Translations under genes and position numbers: made by a program
Shown here: piece by piece, positions 55,654-64,000 of the stretch
Layout of the letters: each line of letters starts with the position of its first letter
Numbering within the stretch: position 1 is the stretch's first letter
Assembly (NCBI RefSeq): GCF_014076845.1
Contig: NZ_JACGUT010000047.1
Location: forward strand, 310,001-374,000
Source: Colwellia sp. MB3u-41
GTDB taxonomy: Bacteria > Pseudomonadota > Gammaproteobacteria > Enterobacterales > Alteromonadaceae
Direction: 5' to 3'
Length of the DNA: 64,000 nt
The notes under the pieces: model-generated
What the model was told of the DNA's origin: nothing
Database searches by the model: none
The model's input: the letters and a program-made list of their open reading frames with translations, nothing else

Positions 55654-56490
55654 ATGTTGTTAGTTAATAATGCAACTCAAACAGAACGTACAACTTCACT
55701 TAAAAAGTTACTGTTATTGGTAACTTTTAGCATACTTCCTTTAACTGATGTCACCGCCAACGAATTGAATGTTGGTCCGTATACAGTTTCACAAGGCGCA
55801 CTAAAAAATAGCATCAGTGAGCAACAACGTAAAAAGATGATTGAAACAACTAAGCTTATTGAGTTACCTGACCAACTCAGCGGGAAAGCAACCACTAAAT
55901 CTAGGGTTGATATACTTAAGAGCCCAATAAAAACCATTGAAAAATCAAATGTTGGTCATATCGCTAAAACAATCAGTCATGACTATTACGCTGACTTTTC
56001 TATTTATAGCGCGATGAGTTTTTTACATGATGATTACGACGAAGATGGTTACTATCAAACTTTTAGTATAACGTTTGATGCAGATATATATAGCTATACC
56101 GATGTTCAATGGGGTGAAGTTTATGCTTTACTTTACCTCAGTAAAAATGGCGGACCTTGGGCACACTATTTCACCACAGACAACTTTATTATTGAAGGGA
56201 ATTCTGATGTAGACGCATATGAAGTGATATCTACTTTTATGTCTGGTTATGCCAGTGATCACTACGATGTATTAATCGATTTATACCAAGTAGGCTATAG
56301 CGAAATTGTTGCCAGCTATAGTGCCGATGACACTAATGCGTTATATGCACTCCCCATAGAAAGTGCCGAATACGACGAACCTTATATTGAAGTTATAGAG
56401 GTTGTTGAGGTAAGTGGTGGCAGTATTTATTGGTTAATATGGGGGGTATTCAGTATGGTAATATTACGCAATAAAAACAAAATCATTTAA
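55654..56490 (+). CDS. Choice-of-anchor H-type surface protein with GlyGly-CTERM-like signal
   Basis: A 278-residue exported protein. Signal peptide at about 15-36 (LKKLLLLVTFSILPLTDVTA). The body (about 110-245) has the alternating aromatic/acidic pattern DYYADFSIYSAMSFLHDDYDEDGYYQTF and SDHYDVLIDLYQVG, which I associate with the choice-of-anchor H family. The end, VSGGSIYWLIWGVFSMVILRNKNK, is a Gly-Gly-Ser, membrane helix and basic tail, that is a GlyGly-CTERM-like signal processed by rhombosortase. It is divergent from the PepSY operon and shares the TTCAG-type box with it. Function unknown. Confidence 0.75.
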   Translation: MLLVNNATQTERTTSLKKLLLLVTFSILPLTDVTANELNVGPYTVSQGALKNSISEQQRKKMIETTKLIELPDQLSGKATTKSRVDILKSPIKTIEKSNVGHIAKTISHDYYADFSIYSAMSFLHDDYDEDGYYQTFSITFDADIYSYTDVQWGEVYALLYLSKNGGPWAHYFTTDNFIIEGNSDVDAYEVISTFMSGYASDHYDVLIDLYQVGYSEIVASYSADDTNALYALPIESAEYDEPYIEVIEVVEVSGGSIYWLIWGVFSMVILRNKNKII

Positions 56491-56505
56491 GTGGCTAAAA
56501 ACAAA

Positions 56506-56531
56506 AAAGCCACAAAATATTTTGTGGCTTT
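56506..56531 (+). terminator. Terminator of the anchored surface protein gene
   Basis: AAAGCCACAAAA and TTTTGTGGCTTT pair perfectly, 16 bases after the stop, followed by a T-rich stretch. Confidence 0.82.
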
Positions 56532-56591
56532 CTTTTAATTTTACATGTCTATAACATTCAACTAGGTACTCACAAAAATTAATAATAACCT

Positions 56592-56614
56592 CGTCATGCT
56601 GAACTTGTTTCAGT
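56592..56614. repeat. Fragment of a widespread intergenic repeat
   Basis: The stretch around GTCATGCTGAACTTGTTTCAG, with the small stem CTGAA/TTCAG, looks like a dispersed intergenic repeat that I recall from marine gammaproteobacterial genomes. It is the only copy in this window, so the claim rests on memory. Confidence 0.3.
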
Positions 56615-56808
56615 ATATTAACAACAAGCTCCTGAAATACAGGTATTGTTCATTACTAAACCTAAGTACCTACATCCTTGTAGAAAAATTCAGGATACTG
56701 TCTTTATAAAAATATTTCTGAGCTATAATCATATAATTTTATAGGGTGGACATCAGCTTGGCTCATCTCAAGATTAGTCGACGCTAATTCCCCCTATCTA
56801 AAAGTAAC

Positions 56809-57942
56809 TTAGCTTTTTAAGTCATCAAAAAACTTTTTAACGCCATCAAAGAAACCGGTTTCTTTCGGGCTATGTTTTATGGTGCTTTTACCCATTTTTT
56901 CATCTAACTGACGCAGTAAATCAGCTTGGTCACCAGACAAGTTAACCGGTGTTTCAAGCACAACTTTACACATTAAGTCGCCAATTGAATGGCTACGTAC
57001 TGACTTAACACCCTTACCACGTAAACGGAACATTTTACCGGTTTGTGTTTCTTTAGGTATTTTAAGTTTAACTTTACCTTCAAGTGTCGGTACTTCTATT
57101 TCGCCACCTAATGCTGCTGTAGTAAAACTAATAGGGACTTCACAATAAAGATTGTTTTCATCACGAACAAATATTTTATGGTCACGAACGTTGGCTTGTA
57201 CATATAAATCACCTGCTGGTGCACCATGCTCGCCAGCTTCCCCTTCGCCAGACAAACGAATTCTGTCACCCGTGTCGACACCTGGAGGAATTTTCACTGA
57301 AAGCGTTTTAGTTTTTTCAACACGGCCTTGACCGCGACATGAAGTACAAGGGCTAGCAATAACCTTACCTTTACCACTACATGTTGGACACGTTTGTTGG
57401 ACAGCAAACAAACCTTGACGCATTTGTACTTGGCCATGGCCATGACACGTTGTACAAGATTTTGCACTAGTGCCTTTTTTAGCGCCAGAGCCATCACAAG
57501 GCTCACAACTTACATAAGTAGGTACTTTAATTTCTAAGGTTTTACCCCGAACGGCATCTTCAAGGCTTAGATCTAGATTGTAGCGAAGATCTGAACCGCG
57601 TTGTTGACGTTGCTGACGACCACCACCGCGGCCACCACCAAAAATATCACCAAATATATCACCAAAATCTTGACCAAAGCCTCCACCGCCATGTCCACCA
57701 CCACCATGGCCACCTTGTTCAAATGCCGCATGACCATACTGGTCAAAAGCAGCACGCTTTTGGTCGTCATTTAGAATTTCATAAGCTTCTTTAACTTCTT
57801 TAAATTGCTCTTCTTTGTCTTTATCACCGGCATTACGGTCAGGATGAAGCTTCATCGCTAAACGTTTGTAGGCTTTTTTGATATCACGCTCAGAAGCATC
57901 TTTTGACACTTCTAGCACTTCATAGTAATCGCGTTTTGACAT
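56809..57942 (-). CDS. dnaJ: Chaperone protein DnaJ
   Basis: A 377-residue co-chaperone that delivers substrates to DnaK and stimulates its ATPase. The J domain (1-70) has the essential HPD in [10 protein letters not shown] glycine/phenylalanine-rich linker ([21 protein letters not shown]) follows, then four zinc-binding repeats CxxCxGxG ([32 protein letters not shown]) at about 145-215, and the C-terminal substrate and dimer domains. Length is the usual one. It lies 157 bases after dnaK with a hairpin between. Confidence 0.97.
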   Translation of the reverse strand: MSKRDYYEVLEVSKDASERDIKKAYKRLAMKLHPDRNAGDKDKEEQFKEVKEAYEILNDDQKRAAFDQYGHAAFEQGGHGGGGHGGGGFGQDFGDIFGDIFGGGRGGGRQQRQQRGSDLRYNLDLSLEDAVRGKTLEIKVPTYVSCEPCDGSGAKKGTSAKSCTTCHGHGQVQMRQGLFAVQQTCPTCSGKGKVIASPCTSCRGQGRVEKTKTLSVKIPPGVDTGDRIRLSGEGEAGEHGAPAGDLYVQANVRDHKIFVRDENNLYCEVPISFTTAALGGEIEVPTLEGKVKLKIPKETQTGKMFRLRGKGVKSVRSHSIGDLMCKVVLETPVNLSGDQADLLRQLDEKMGKSTIKHSPKETGFFDGVKKFFDDLKS

Positions 57943-58051
57943 AGTGACTTCTTTTAACTGGTATTTAAATTTTTAGATATTAATTGAGTAAAATGACATT
58001 ATAAATAGTTAGCTATTTTCAATGGCATTTTATAACGATTTTTAACGTAAG

Positions 58052-58077
58052 AAGCGCTGGTGTTTAAACCAGCGCTT
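58052..58077 (-). terminator. Hairpin between dnaK and dnaJ
   Basis: AAGCGCTGG and CCAGCGCTT pair perfectly, 23 bases after the dnaK stop. On the minus strand the following T tract is poor, so it probably attenuates rather than fully ends transcription, giving less dnaJ than dnaK message. Confidence 0.6.
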
Positions 58078-58099
58078 TTATTTTTTCGTTAACTAAAGA

Positions 58100-60019
58100 C
58101 TATTTGTCTTCTTTAACTTCTTCAAACTCAGCGTCAACAACATCGTCATCAGCTGGCGCAGCGCCGTCTGATTCAGGAGCGCCTTCTTGAGCACCCGCTT
58201 GAGATTTCGCTTGAGCGATTTCCATTAACTTAGCTGATGCTTCAACAACGGCTTGAGATTTAGCTTCAATCGCTTCTTTATCTTCGCCTTTAATTGCAGC
58301 TTCAAGTTCTGTTAATGCAGCTTCAATTTTTTCTTTGTCTTCGCTTGGTAAGTCTTCGCCCGCTTCTACAATTTGCTTGCGAGTAGAGTGAACAAGACCA
58401 TCAGCTTGGTTACGTGCTGTTACTAATTCTTCAAACTTAGCATCTTCATCAGCGTTAGCTTCTGCGTCACGTACCATTTGCTCTACTTCTTCATCAGATA
58501 AACCAGAAGAAGCTTTAATGGTAATTTTTTGTTCTTTACCTGTGTTCTTATCTTTAGCAGTAACATGCAAGATACCATCAGCATCAATATCGAAAGTTAC
58601 TTCGATTTGTGGCGTACCACGTGGTGCTGCGTCGATACCTTCAAGATTAAATTGACCTAAAGATTTGTTGGCAGATGCTTGCTTACGCTCACCTTGAACA
58701 ACATGAACCGTTACCGCAGCTTGGTTATCATCAGCTGTTGAGAATGTTTGTGATTGTTTCGTTGGGATAGTGGTGTTTTTATCGATAACTTTCGTCATCA
58801 CGCCGCCCATTGTTTCAATACCTAGTGATAATGGCGTAACGTCTAATAAAAGAACGTCAGTTACATCACCAGAAAGAACACCCGCTTGTATAGCTGCACC
58901 CGCTGCAACAGCTTCATCTGGGTTAACATCTTTACGAGGTTCTTTACCAAAGAATTCTGTTACTGCTTTTTGTACCATTGGCATACGTGACTGACCACCA
59001 ACCAAAATAACATCATTGATGTCACTTACTGATAAGTCTGCATCTTTAAGTGCTTGTGCAAGTGGTATTAGCGTTGCTTTAACCATGTCTTCAACTAAAG
59101 ACTCTAATTTAGCACGCGTTACTTTGATATTCATGTGCTTAGGACCACTGCCATCAGCAGTGATGTAAGGTAAGTTAACATCAGTTTGCTGTGCTGAAGA
59201 AAGCTCACACTTTGCTTTTTCTGCTGCTTCTTTCAAACGTTGCATTGCAAGTGGATCAGTTGTTAAATCCATGCCTTGGTCTTTCTTGAATTCAGCGACA
59301 AGATAGTTGATTAAACGGTTATCAAAATCTTCACCACCTAAGTGGGTATCGCCGTTAGTCGCTAATACTTCAAACGTGTGCTCGCCTTCAACTTCATCAA
59401 TTTCAATAATTGAAATATCGAAAGTACCACCACCTAAATCGTAAACCGCAATAACTTTATCGCCTTCTTGCTTGTCCATGCCGTAAGCAAGGGCAGCAGC
59501 AGTTGGCTCATTGATAATACGTTTAACTTCAAGACCCGCAATACGACCCGCATCTTTAGTTGCTTGGCGTTGTGAATCGTTAAAGTAAGCAGGAACCGTG
59601 ATTACAGCTTCTGTAACTGCTTCACCTAAAAAGTCTTCTGCTGTTTTTTTCATTTTCTTTAAAACTTCAGCTGAAACTTGTGGTGGCGCAACGTTCTTAT
59701 CACGTGTTGTAACCCAAGCATCACCATTGTCAGCTTTAACAATACCAAATGGCATGATTTTAATATCACGCTGAACTTCTTCGTCTTCAAAGCGACGACC
59801 AATTAAACGCTTAATAGCATATAATGTATTTTTTGGGTTTGTTACAGATTGACGTTTAGCAGGTTGACCTACTAATGTTTCGCCTTCTTCTGTGTATGCA
59901 ATAATTGAAGGCGTTGTACGATCACCCTCTGCATTTTCAATTACACGTGCTTTGCCGCCATCTAGTACAGCAACACAAGAGTTTGTTGTCCCTAGGTCAA
60001 TACCGATTATTTTGCCCAT
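58100..60019 (-). CDS. dnaK: Chaperone protein DnaK (Hsp70)
   Basis: A 639-residue Hsp70. The ATPase domain shows [13 protein letters not shown] at the start, [17 protein letters not shown] and [13 protein letters not shown]; the linker is [15 protein letters not shown]; the substrate domain and a helical lid follow to the acidic end [14 protein letters not shown]. It binds unfolded proteins with DnaJ and GrpE. A sigma-32 promoter stands 77 bases upstream. Length and motifs are those of E. coli DnaK. Confidence 0.98.
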   Translation of the reverse strand: MGKIIGIDLGTTNSCVAVLDGGKARVIENAEGDRTTPSIIAYTEEGETLVGQPAKRQSVTNPKNTLYAIKRLIGRRFEDEEVQRDIKIMPFGIVKADNGDAWVTTRDKNVAPPQVSAEVLKKMKKTAEDFLGEAVTEAVITVPAYFNDSQRQATKDAGRIAGLEVKRIINEPTAAALAYGMDKQEGDKVIAVYDLGGGTFDISIIEIDEVEGEHTFEVLATNGDTHLGGEDFDNRLINYLVAEFKKDQGMDLTTDPLAMQRLKEAAEKAKCELSSAQQTDVNLPYITADGSGPKHMNIKVTRAKLESLVEDMVKATLIPLAQALKDADLSVSDINDVILVGGQSRMPMVQKAVTEFFGKEPRKDVNPDEAVAAGAAIQAGVLSGDVTDVLLLDVTPLSLGIETMGGVMTKVIDKNTTIPTKQSQTFSTADDNQAAVTVHVVQGERKQASANKSLGQFNLEGIDAAPRGTPQIEVTFDIDADGILHVTAKDKNTGKEQKITIKASSGLSDEEVEQMVRDAEANADEDAKFEELVTARNQADGLVHSTRKQIVEAGEDLPSEDKEKIEAALTELEAAIKGEDKEAIEAKSQAVVEASAKLMEIAQAKSQAGAQEGAPESDGAAPADDDVVDAEFEEVKEDK

Positions 60020-60095
60020 CTTTAGGATCTCCGAATACTAATTAAAATAAAGCTTATTAAAGTAAGATTTTTTAATAAACCTGTTGATGAAACAA

Positions 60096-60124
60096 ATAGT
60101 GGGGGCAGGAAAATTCTTTTCAAC
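60096..60124 (-). promoter_or_regulatory. Sigma-32 heat-shock promoter of dnaK
   Basis: Minus-strand GTTGAAA (60124-60118), then 13 bases, then CCCCACTAT (60104-60096), close to CTTGAAA-N13-CCCCATNT. The predicted start leaves a leader of about 70 bases before ATG 60019. Confidence 0.75.
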
Positions 60125-60241
60125 TATTTTGAAAGAAAAAAGTAAATTTATTTCTTTATTTAGCTATTTATGAAGTTTTTTTGATTCTTTTACTGAAATA
60201 ACGATAAAACAGCTTAATAAAAAATTTTTATCCTTAAATAC

Positions 60242-60287
60242 AAAAAAGCGGTAAGAAGTTTATGAGCAACTTCTTACCGCTTTTTAT
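60242..60287 (-). terminator. Terminator of grpE
   Basis: AAAAAGCGGTAAGAAGTT and AACTTCTTACCGCTTTTT pair over 18 bases, 12 bases after the grpE stop, with T tracts on the minus strand. It separates grpE from dnaK transcription. Confidence 0.88.
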
Positions 60288-60298
60288 TCTGTTTTTAA

Positions 60299-60952
60299 TT
60301 ATACTGTTGTATCTACTGCCGGAGCAGATTTAGAGACCATCACCATCGCTGGACGAATTAAACGACCATTGAGCTCATAGCCTTTTTGCATAACAGCAAT
60401 AACGGTATTAGGTGCAACGCCTTCAACTTCTTGCATTGACATCGCTTGATGCAACTCAGGGTTGAAAGGTTCATTTTGTGGGTCAACACCTTTAACACCA
60501 AATTTCTCTAAAGAAGCAATTAAGCCTTGAAGTGTTAATTCAACACCTTCAATAATAGCGGTATTACTTTCATCTTCTTTATCAATATTCTCTAAAGCAC
60601 GTTCTAAATTATCAACTGAAACTAACATTTCAGCAGCAAATTTCTCTAAAGCAAACTTACGTGCTTTATCAACGTCTTGTGCGCTACGACGGCGAATATT
60701 ATCAACTTCTGCTTTAGCACGAACCACAGAATCTTTTTGATCAGCAATGGTCGTTTGTGCTGAAGAAAGACTGAGCTCAAGCTTATTGATTTTTTCTTGT
60801 TCTGCGCTAATTACGTCATGCACAAAAACATTTTGTACTTCACCTTGCTCTTCAGCTTGATCAATAATTTCTTGTACCAAAGTTTCTTCAGGCATTAAAG
60901 CTTCAGTTGATGGTTTAGCGGTATTTTTATTTTCTGTTGACTCATTAGTCAT
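60299..60952 (-). CDS. grpE: Nucleotide exchange factor GrpE
   Basis: About 217 residues. A long acidic, coiled-coil N-terminal half leads to the GrpE core: [36 protein letters not shown], and at the end [22 protein letters not shown]. It releases ADP from DnaK. ATG 60952 (MTNESTENK) is chosen because GGAG lies 5 bases upstream; the frame from 60988 adds an implausible hydrophobic lead. A clear sigma-32 promoter is upstream. Confidence 0.95.
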   Translation of the reverse strand: MTNESTENKNTAKPSTEALMPEETLVQEIIDQAEEQGEVQNVFVHDVISAEQEKINKLELSLSSAQTTIADQKDSVVRAKAEVDNIRRRSAQDVDKARKFALEKFAAEMLVSVDNLERALENIDKEDESNTAIIEGVELTLQGLIASLEKFGVKGVDPQNEPFNPELHQAMSMQEVEGVAPNTVIAVMQKGYELNGRLIRPAMVMVSKSAPAVDTTV

Positions 60953-61018
60953 GAAAGCTCCAAAATAAACTAATAGTATATTTAACAATATAAGGGTTAT
61001 ATAAATCTGATAACCGTA

Positions 61019-61047
61019 ATTATGGGGACTTCTTGCTACGTTTCAAG
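61019..61047 (-). promoter_or_regulatory. Sigma-32 heat-shock promoter of grpE
   Basis: Minus-strand CTTGAAA (61047-61041), 13 bases, CCCCATAAT (61027-61019): an almost perfect consensus. The predicted leader before ATG 60952 is about 60 bases. From here to the nadK start at 61392 nothing else is supportable. Confidence 0.88.
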
Positions 61048-61391
61048 CATTAATGCCTATTTAATTAACTTTGTTTACACTTAGAGCTTGATAGCACCTT
61101 GAAAAAATAGCATATCTTTTATATAGACATTCTATATTAAAGAAATAACCTGTAGTTATCGATTCGCTGACCAAGGCACAAAAGGCAAGTTTAAGCTACA
61201 TTATTGATTTGAGAAAAAGACTATTGCCGTTAATCAACACATTATCTTTAGCCTATTGAATTTTGCTAAATACAAAATACGGGCTCAAATAGCTATAAAG
61301 TAAATCATTTATAAAAAGTCAACTTTACAAGCCATTAAAATACAGCGAAACTATTATTAACCCTAAGACAAAAATAATTTACAGTGTAGAC

Positions 61392-62273
61392 ATGAGTAAA
61401 ATTTTTAATACCATAGGTTTAATTGGCAAACCAAACCATGAAGGAGCAAGCGCAACAATCACCGCGCTTTATCAATTTCTGACAGAACAGAACTACAAAG
61501 TATTAATTGAAAGCTCTGTTGCCCCTTCAATTGATATCGACAAGCTCACCGTTAACACCTTAATGGAGATTGGTGAACAAGCTGACCTCGCAATTGTTGT
61601 TGGTGGTGACGGTTACATGTTAGGTGCTGCGCGTGTTTTATCGTGTTACGACGTTGGTGTTATAGGAGTAAACAGAGGCAACTTAGGCTTTCTTACTGAT
61701 TTATCGCCTGATGAATTACTTGAACCTCTCCAAGAAATTCTACAAGGTAAATCTCGCTGTGAACAACGTTTTATTATAGAAGCGGAAGTTTATCGTCATG
61801 GTAAGTTGAAAAGTTCAAACAGTGCCGTAAATGAAGCGGTACTTCATGCTGGAAAAGTTGCCAGCATGATTGAGTTTGAAGTTTATATTGATGGCAGTTT
61901 CATGTTTAGTCAGCGCTCTGACGGCCTAATAGTATCAACACCTACGGGGTCAACTGCCTATTCAATGTCTGCAGGTGGCCCTATTCTGACACCTAATTTA
62001 AATGCTTTATCTTTAGTTCCCATGTTTCCACATACTTTAACCAGTAGACCGATAGTTGTAGACGGCAACAGTGAAATAAAATTAGTGCTTGCCAATGAAA
62101 ATTATGAAAACTTACAGGTAAGCTGTGATGGCCACGTAATATTGGCTGTTATGCCTGGCGATGAAGTTATTATCAGAAAAAGTGCATACACCCTTCGATT
62201 GATCCATCCACTCGATCATGACTACTTTAATGTACTACGCAGTAAATTAGGCTGGGGTAATAAACTTTATTAA
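61392..62273 (+). CDS. nadK: NAD kinase
   Basis: A 293-residue cytoplasmic enzyme that makes NADP from NAD and [16 protein letters not shown] has the catalytic [15 protein letters not shown] and [18 protein letters not shown] are the further conserved blocks. Length equals that of E. coli NadK. The gene lies between divergent grpE and recN, the usual order in gammaproteobacteria, and its stop is 109 bases before recN. Confidence 0.96.
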   Translation: MSKIFNTIGLIGKPNHEGASATITALYQFLTEQNYKVLIESSVAPSIDIDKLTVNTLMEIGEQADLAIVVGGDGYMLGAARVLSCYDVGVIGVNRGNLGFLTDLSPDELLEPLQEILQGKSRCEQRFIIEAEVYRHGKLKSSNSAVNEAVLHAGKVASMIEFEVYIDGSFMFSQRSDGLIVSTPTGSTAYSMSAGGPILTPNLNALSLVPMFPHTLTSRPIVVDGNSEIKLVLANENYENLQVSCDGHVILAVMPGDEVIIRKSAYTLRLIHPLDHDYFNVLRSKLGWGNKLY

Positions 62274-62334
62274 TTTTTAATAAATTCAGCCTGTTGAATT
62301 TTTATGCGATTAATACTTGCACAAACCCAAATTA

Positions 62335-62350
62335 CTGTATAAATTAACAG
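62335..62350. promoter_or_regulatory. LexA (SOS) box upstream of recN
   Basis: CTGTATAAATTAACAG has the CTGT-N8-ACAG form of the gammaproteobacterial LexA operator. It lies 31 bases before the recN ATG, where it would cover the promoter (a TTGCAC element is seen at about 62317). Confidence 0.82.
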
Positions 62351-62381
62351 TTATATATTTACACAGTAATTTGGCTTCGAA

Positions 62382-64000
62382 ATGCTTTTACAACTTAACA
62401 TTCAAAACTTCGCAATTGTCCGATCTTTAGATATAGATTGGCGCAAAGGTATGACAACAATTACCGGAGAAACAGGCGCAGGTAAATCGATAGCGATTGA
62501 TGCCTTAGGTTTATGTTTAGGTGATAGAGCGCTGAATAACGTTGTAAGGCCAAATACTAAAAAAGCAGAGTTAGCGGCAACCTTTGATATTAAGAAAAAT
62601 ATTTCCGCACAAAAATGGCTTAAGAACAACGATCTTTCCCTTACCGATGAACACGACCCTGAGCAAGATTACGAATGTATTTTACGCCGAGTAATATCGG
62701 CAGAGGGCCGTTCAAAAGCTTATATAAATGGCAGCCAAGTACCGCTTACTCAACTAAAAGATATTGCACAATTTTTAATAAGTATTCATGGCCAACATGA
62801 CCATCAACTCATTGTAAAGCCAGCACAACAACGAAAAATACTTGATGAGTATGCCGATCATCAGCATTTATTAGACGACGTTCAATATTATTATCAGCAG
62901 TGGCGAAATCTAAAAACAGAATTAAAAAAGTTGCAAGAAAGCAAAGAACAGCGTCAAGCTAAACTGCAATTATTACAATACCAAGTAAATGAGTTAGACG
63001 AATTTTCATTGCAGATGGAAGAATTTGAAACGTTAGAAAGTGATTACAAGCGTCATAGTAACGGTCAGACATTATTAAGTGGTGTATTGGAATCATTGCA
63101 GGTCTTATCTGAAAATGAAGACTTTAATATCACAGATAGCCTGAGAACTCATTGTGAACAATTGAATGACTTAGCACATATGGATCCAAGCTTAGCTGAC
63201 ATAGCAAAAACATTAGCAGAAGCGCTGATTCAAATTGAAGATGCAAACGATGAGCTAAAGCATTACTACGATAGGCTTGAACTCGACCCAGAAGCTTATC
63301 AAATGATTGAAGACCGCTATTCACAGGCGATTAAATTAGGTAAAAAACATCAAGTTGCACCAGAATACATACCAACATTGCATATGGAAATTAAACAAGC
63401 ATTGAACTTAATAAACTCAGACGGTTCAAGATTAGACACTGCATATATCGACATTGAAAAAGCTAAAGCTCATTATCTACAGTCGGCAAAAACGTTATCA
63501 ACATCAAGAGTAAAGTCAGCTAAAATAATGAGTAAAAAAATTACACTTAGCATGAAAGAACTCAATATGAACAATGGCGTATTTGAAGTTTCAGTCAATC
63601 AAATTGAAGTTGAGGCATTATCACCGTTCGGGCTTGATGAAATAAACTTTTTAATCAGCCTTAACCCAGGTCAAAAAATAGAAGCGATGAATAAAGTTGC
63701 TTCAGGTGGTGAGTTATCACGCATTAGCTTAGCGATGCAGGTAATATTAGCTGATAAAGTTATTACGCCGACACTCATATTTGACGAAGTTGATGTTGGT
63801 ATCAGTGGTCCGACAGCGGCAATGGTGGGTAGCAAACTGCAAGAGCTAGCAAAAAACACCCAAGTAATATGCGTTACTCATTTACCACAAGTAGCCAGCA
63901 AAGGACATCAGCAGTTATTTGTCAGTAAATTAACAGATGGAGAATTTACTGAAACAAAAGTGACGGAACTAAGTGAGAATGGTAGAGTCCAAGAAATTGC
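62382..64000 (+). CDS. recN: DNA repair protein RecN (partial, 3' end outside window)
   Basis: About 539 codons of an SMC-like ATPase for double-strand break repair. Walker A GETGAGKS is near residue 30, HGQHDHQLI follows, a coiled-coil middle part spans about 160-350, and the C-terminal ATPase half has VASGGELSRISLAM (signature), LIFDEVDVGISG (Walker B) and THLPQVAS. E. coli RecN has 553 residues, so nearly all is present. ATG 62382 gives the normal start MLLQLNIQNFAIV. Expression should be SOS-controlled through the LexA box. Confidence 0.95.
   Translation, partial: MLLQLNIQNFAIVRSLDIDWRKGMTTITGETGAGKSIAIDALGLCLGDRALNNVVRPNTKKAELAATFDIKKNISAQKWLKNNDLSLTDEHDPEQDYECILRRVISAEGRSKAYINGSQVPLTQLKDIAQFLISIHGQHDHQLIVKPAQQRKILDEYADHQHLLDDVQYYYQQWRNLKTELKKLQESKEQRQAKLQLLQYQVNELDEFSLQMEEFETLESDYKRHSNGQTLLSGVLESLQVLSENEDFNITDSLRTHCEQLNDLAHMDPSLADIAKTLAEALIQIEDANDELKHYYDRLELDPEAYQMIEDRYSQAIKLGKKHQVAPEYIPTLHMEIKQALNLINSDGSRLDTAYIDIEKAKAHYLQSAKTLSTSRVKSAKIMSKKITLSMKELNMNNGVFEVSVNQIEVEALSPFGLDEINFLISLNPGQKIEAMNKVASGGELSRISLAMQVILADKVITPTLIFDEVDVGISGPTAAMVGSKLQELAKNTQVICVTHLPQVASKGHQQLFVSKLTDGEFTETKVTELSENGRVQEI

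Noticed and set aside
1-64000. rRNA, tRNA, riboswitch, prophage or intact insertion sequence
   Set aside because: Scanning by eye showed no conserved rRNA or tRNA segments, no structural phage genes and no full transposase; weak structured RNAs could still be missed.

Overview
The window looks like chromosomal DNA of a marine gammaproteobacterium of the order Alteromonadales, most probably Colwellia or a close relative. The reasons are the AT-rich base composition, the recN / nadK / grpE / dnaK / dnaJ order, a complete Mrp antiporter operon with fused A and B subunits, an ExeM/NucH-type nuclease, and the presence of both PEP-CTERM and GlyGly-CTERM-like surface signals. This assignment is inference from gene content; I could run no search. 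I saw no rRNA, tRNA, CRISPR array, intact insertion sequence or prophage.

Layout. 1-1149: a frameshifted beta-propeller-type gene running off the left edge and mostly non-coding DNA. 1150-6156: an RhlE-type RNA helicase and a three-gene ABC importer of the PhnD/selenate type with a two-domain permease. 6568-16056 (minus): an NtrC-class two-component system followed by an ABC exporter and a Tricorn-type protease; a sigma-54 promoter and two TGTC/GACA palindromes lie between the kinase gene and the transporter. 16521-17807: a DUF4920 protein, a PepSY-type membrane protein and a small unknown gene. 18092-21871: pirin, LysR, DoxX and glutathionyl-hydroquinone reductase genes in an arrangement like E. 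coli yhaK-yhaJ-yqjF-yqjG; the last two are broken. 22278-22928: two further gene remnants. 23035-28516: an unknown protein, HxlR regulator, NudC, and a SWIM/SNF2 helicase. 28570-33165 (minus): a two-nuclease secreted enzyme ending in a dockerin, followed by a PEP-CTERM protein with a cohesin-like body. 33960-39476: two decayed PRC-barrel genes, fumC, a diguanylate cyclase and a catabolic-type acetolactate synthase. 40106-43725: two genes associated with attC-like repeats, and a serine hydrolase. 44147-49936 (minus): mrp antiporter operon with a divergent Lrp/AsnC regulator. 50758-56490: unknown periplasmic protein, DUF3300 protein, PepSY/response regulator/kinase operon and an anchored surface protein; three TTCAG-N6-TTCAG boxes lie in front of three of these transcription units. 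56809-64000: heat-shock chaperone genes with two sigma-32 promoters, nadK, and recN with a LexA box.

The points I consider most worth following are the dockerin nuclease with its adjacent cohesin-like PEP-CTERM partner, the small TTCAG regulon around the PepSY two-component system, the sigma-54 control region of the exporter/Tricorn genes, the attC-like cassettes at 40.1-41.6 kb, and the decaying quinone-stress cluster.
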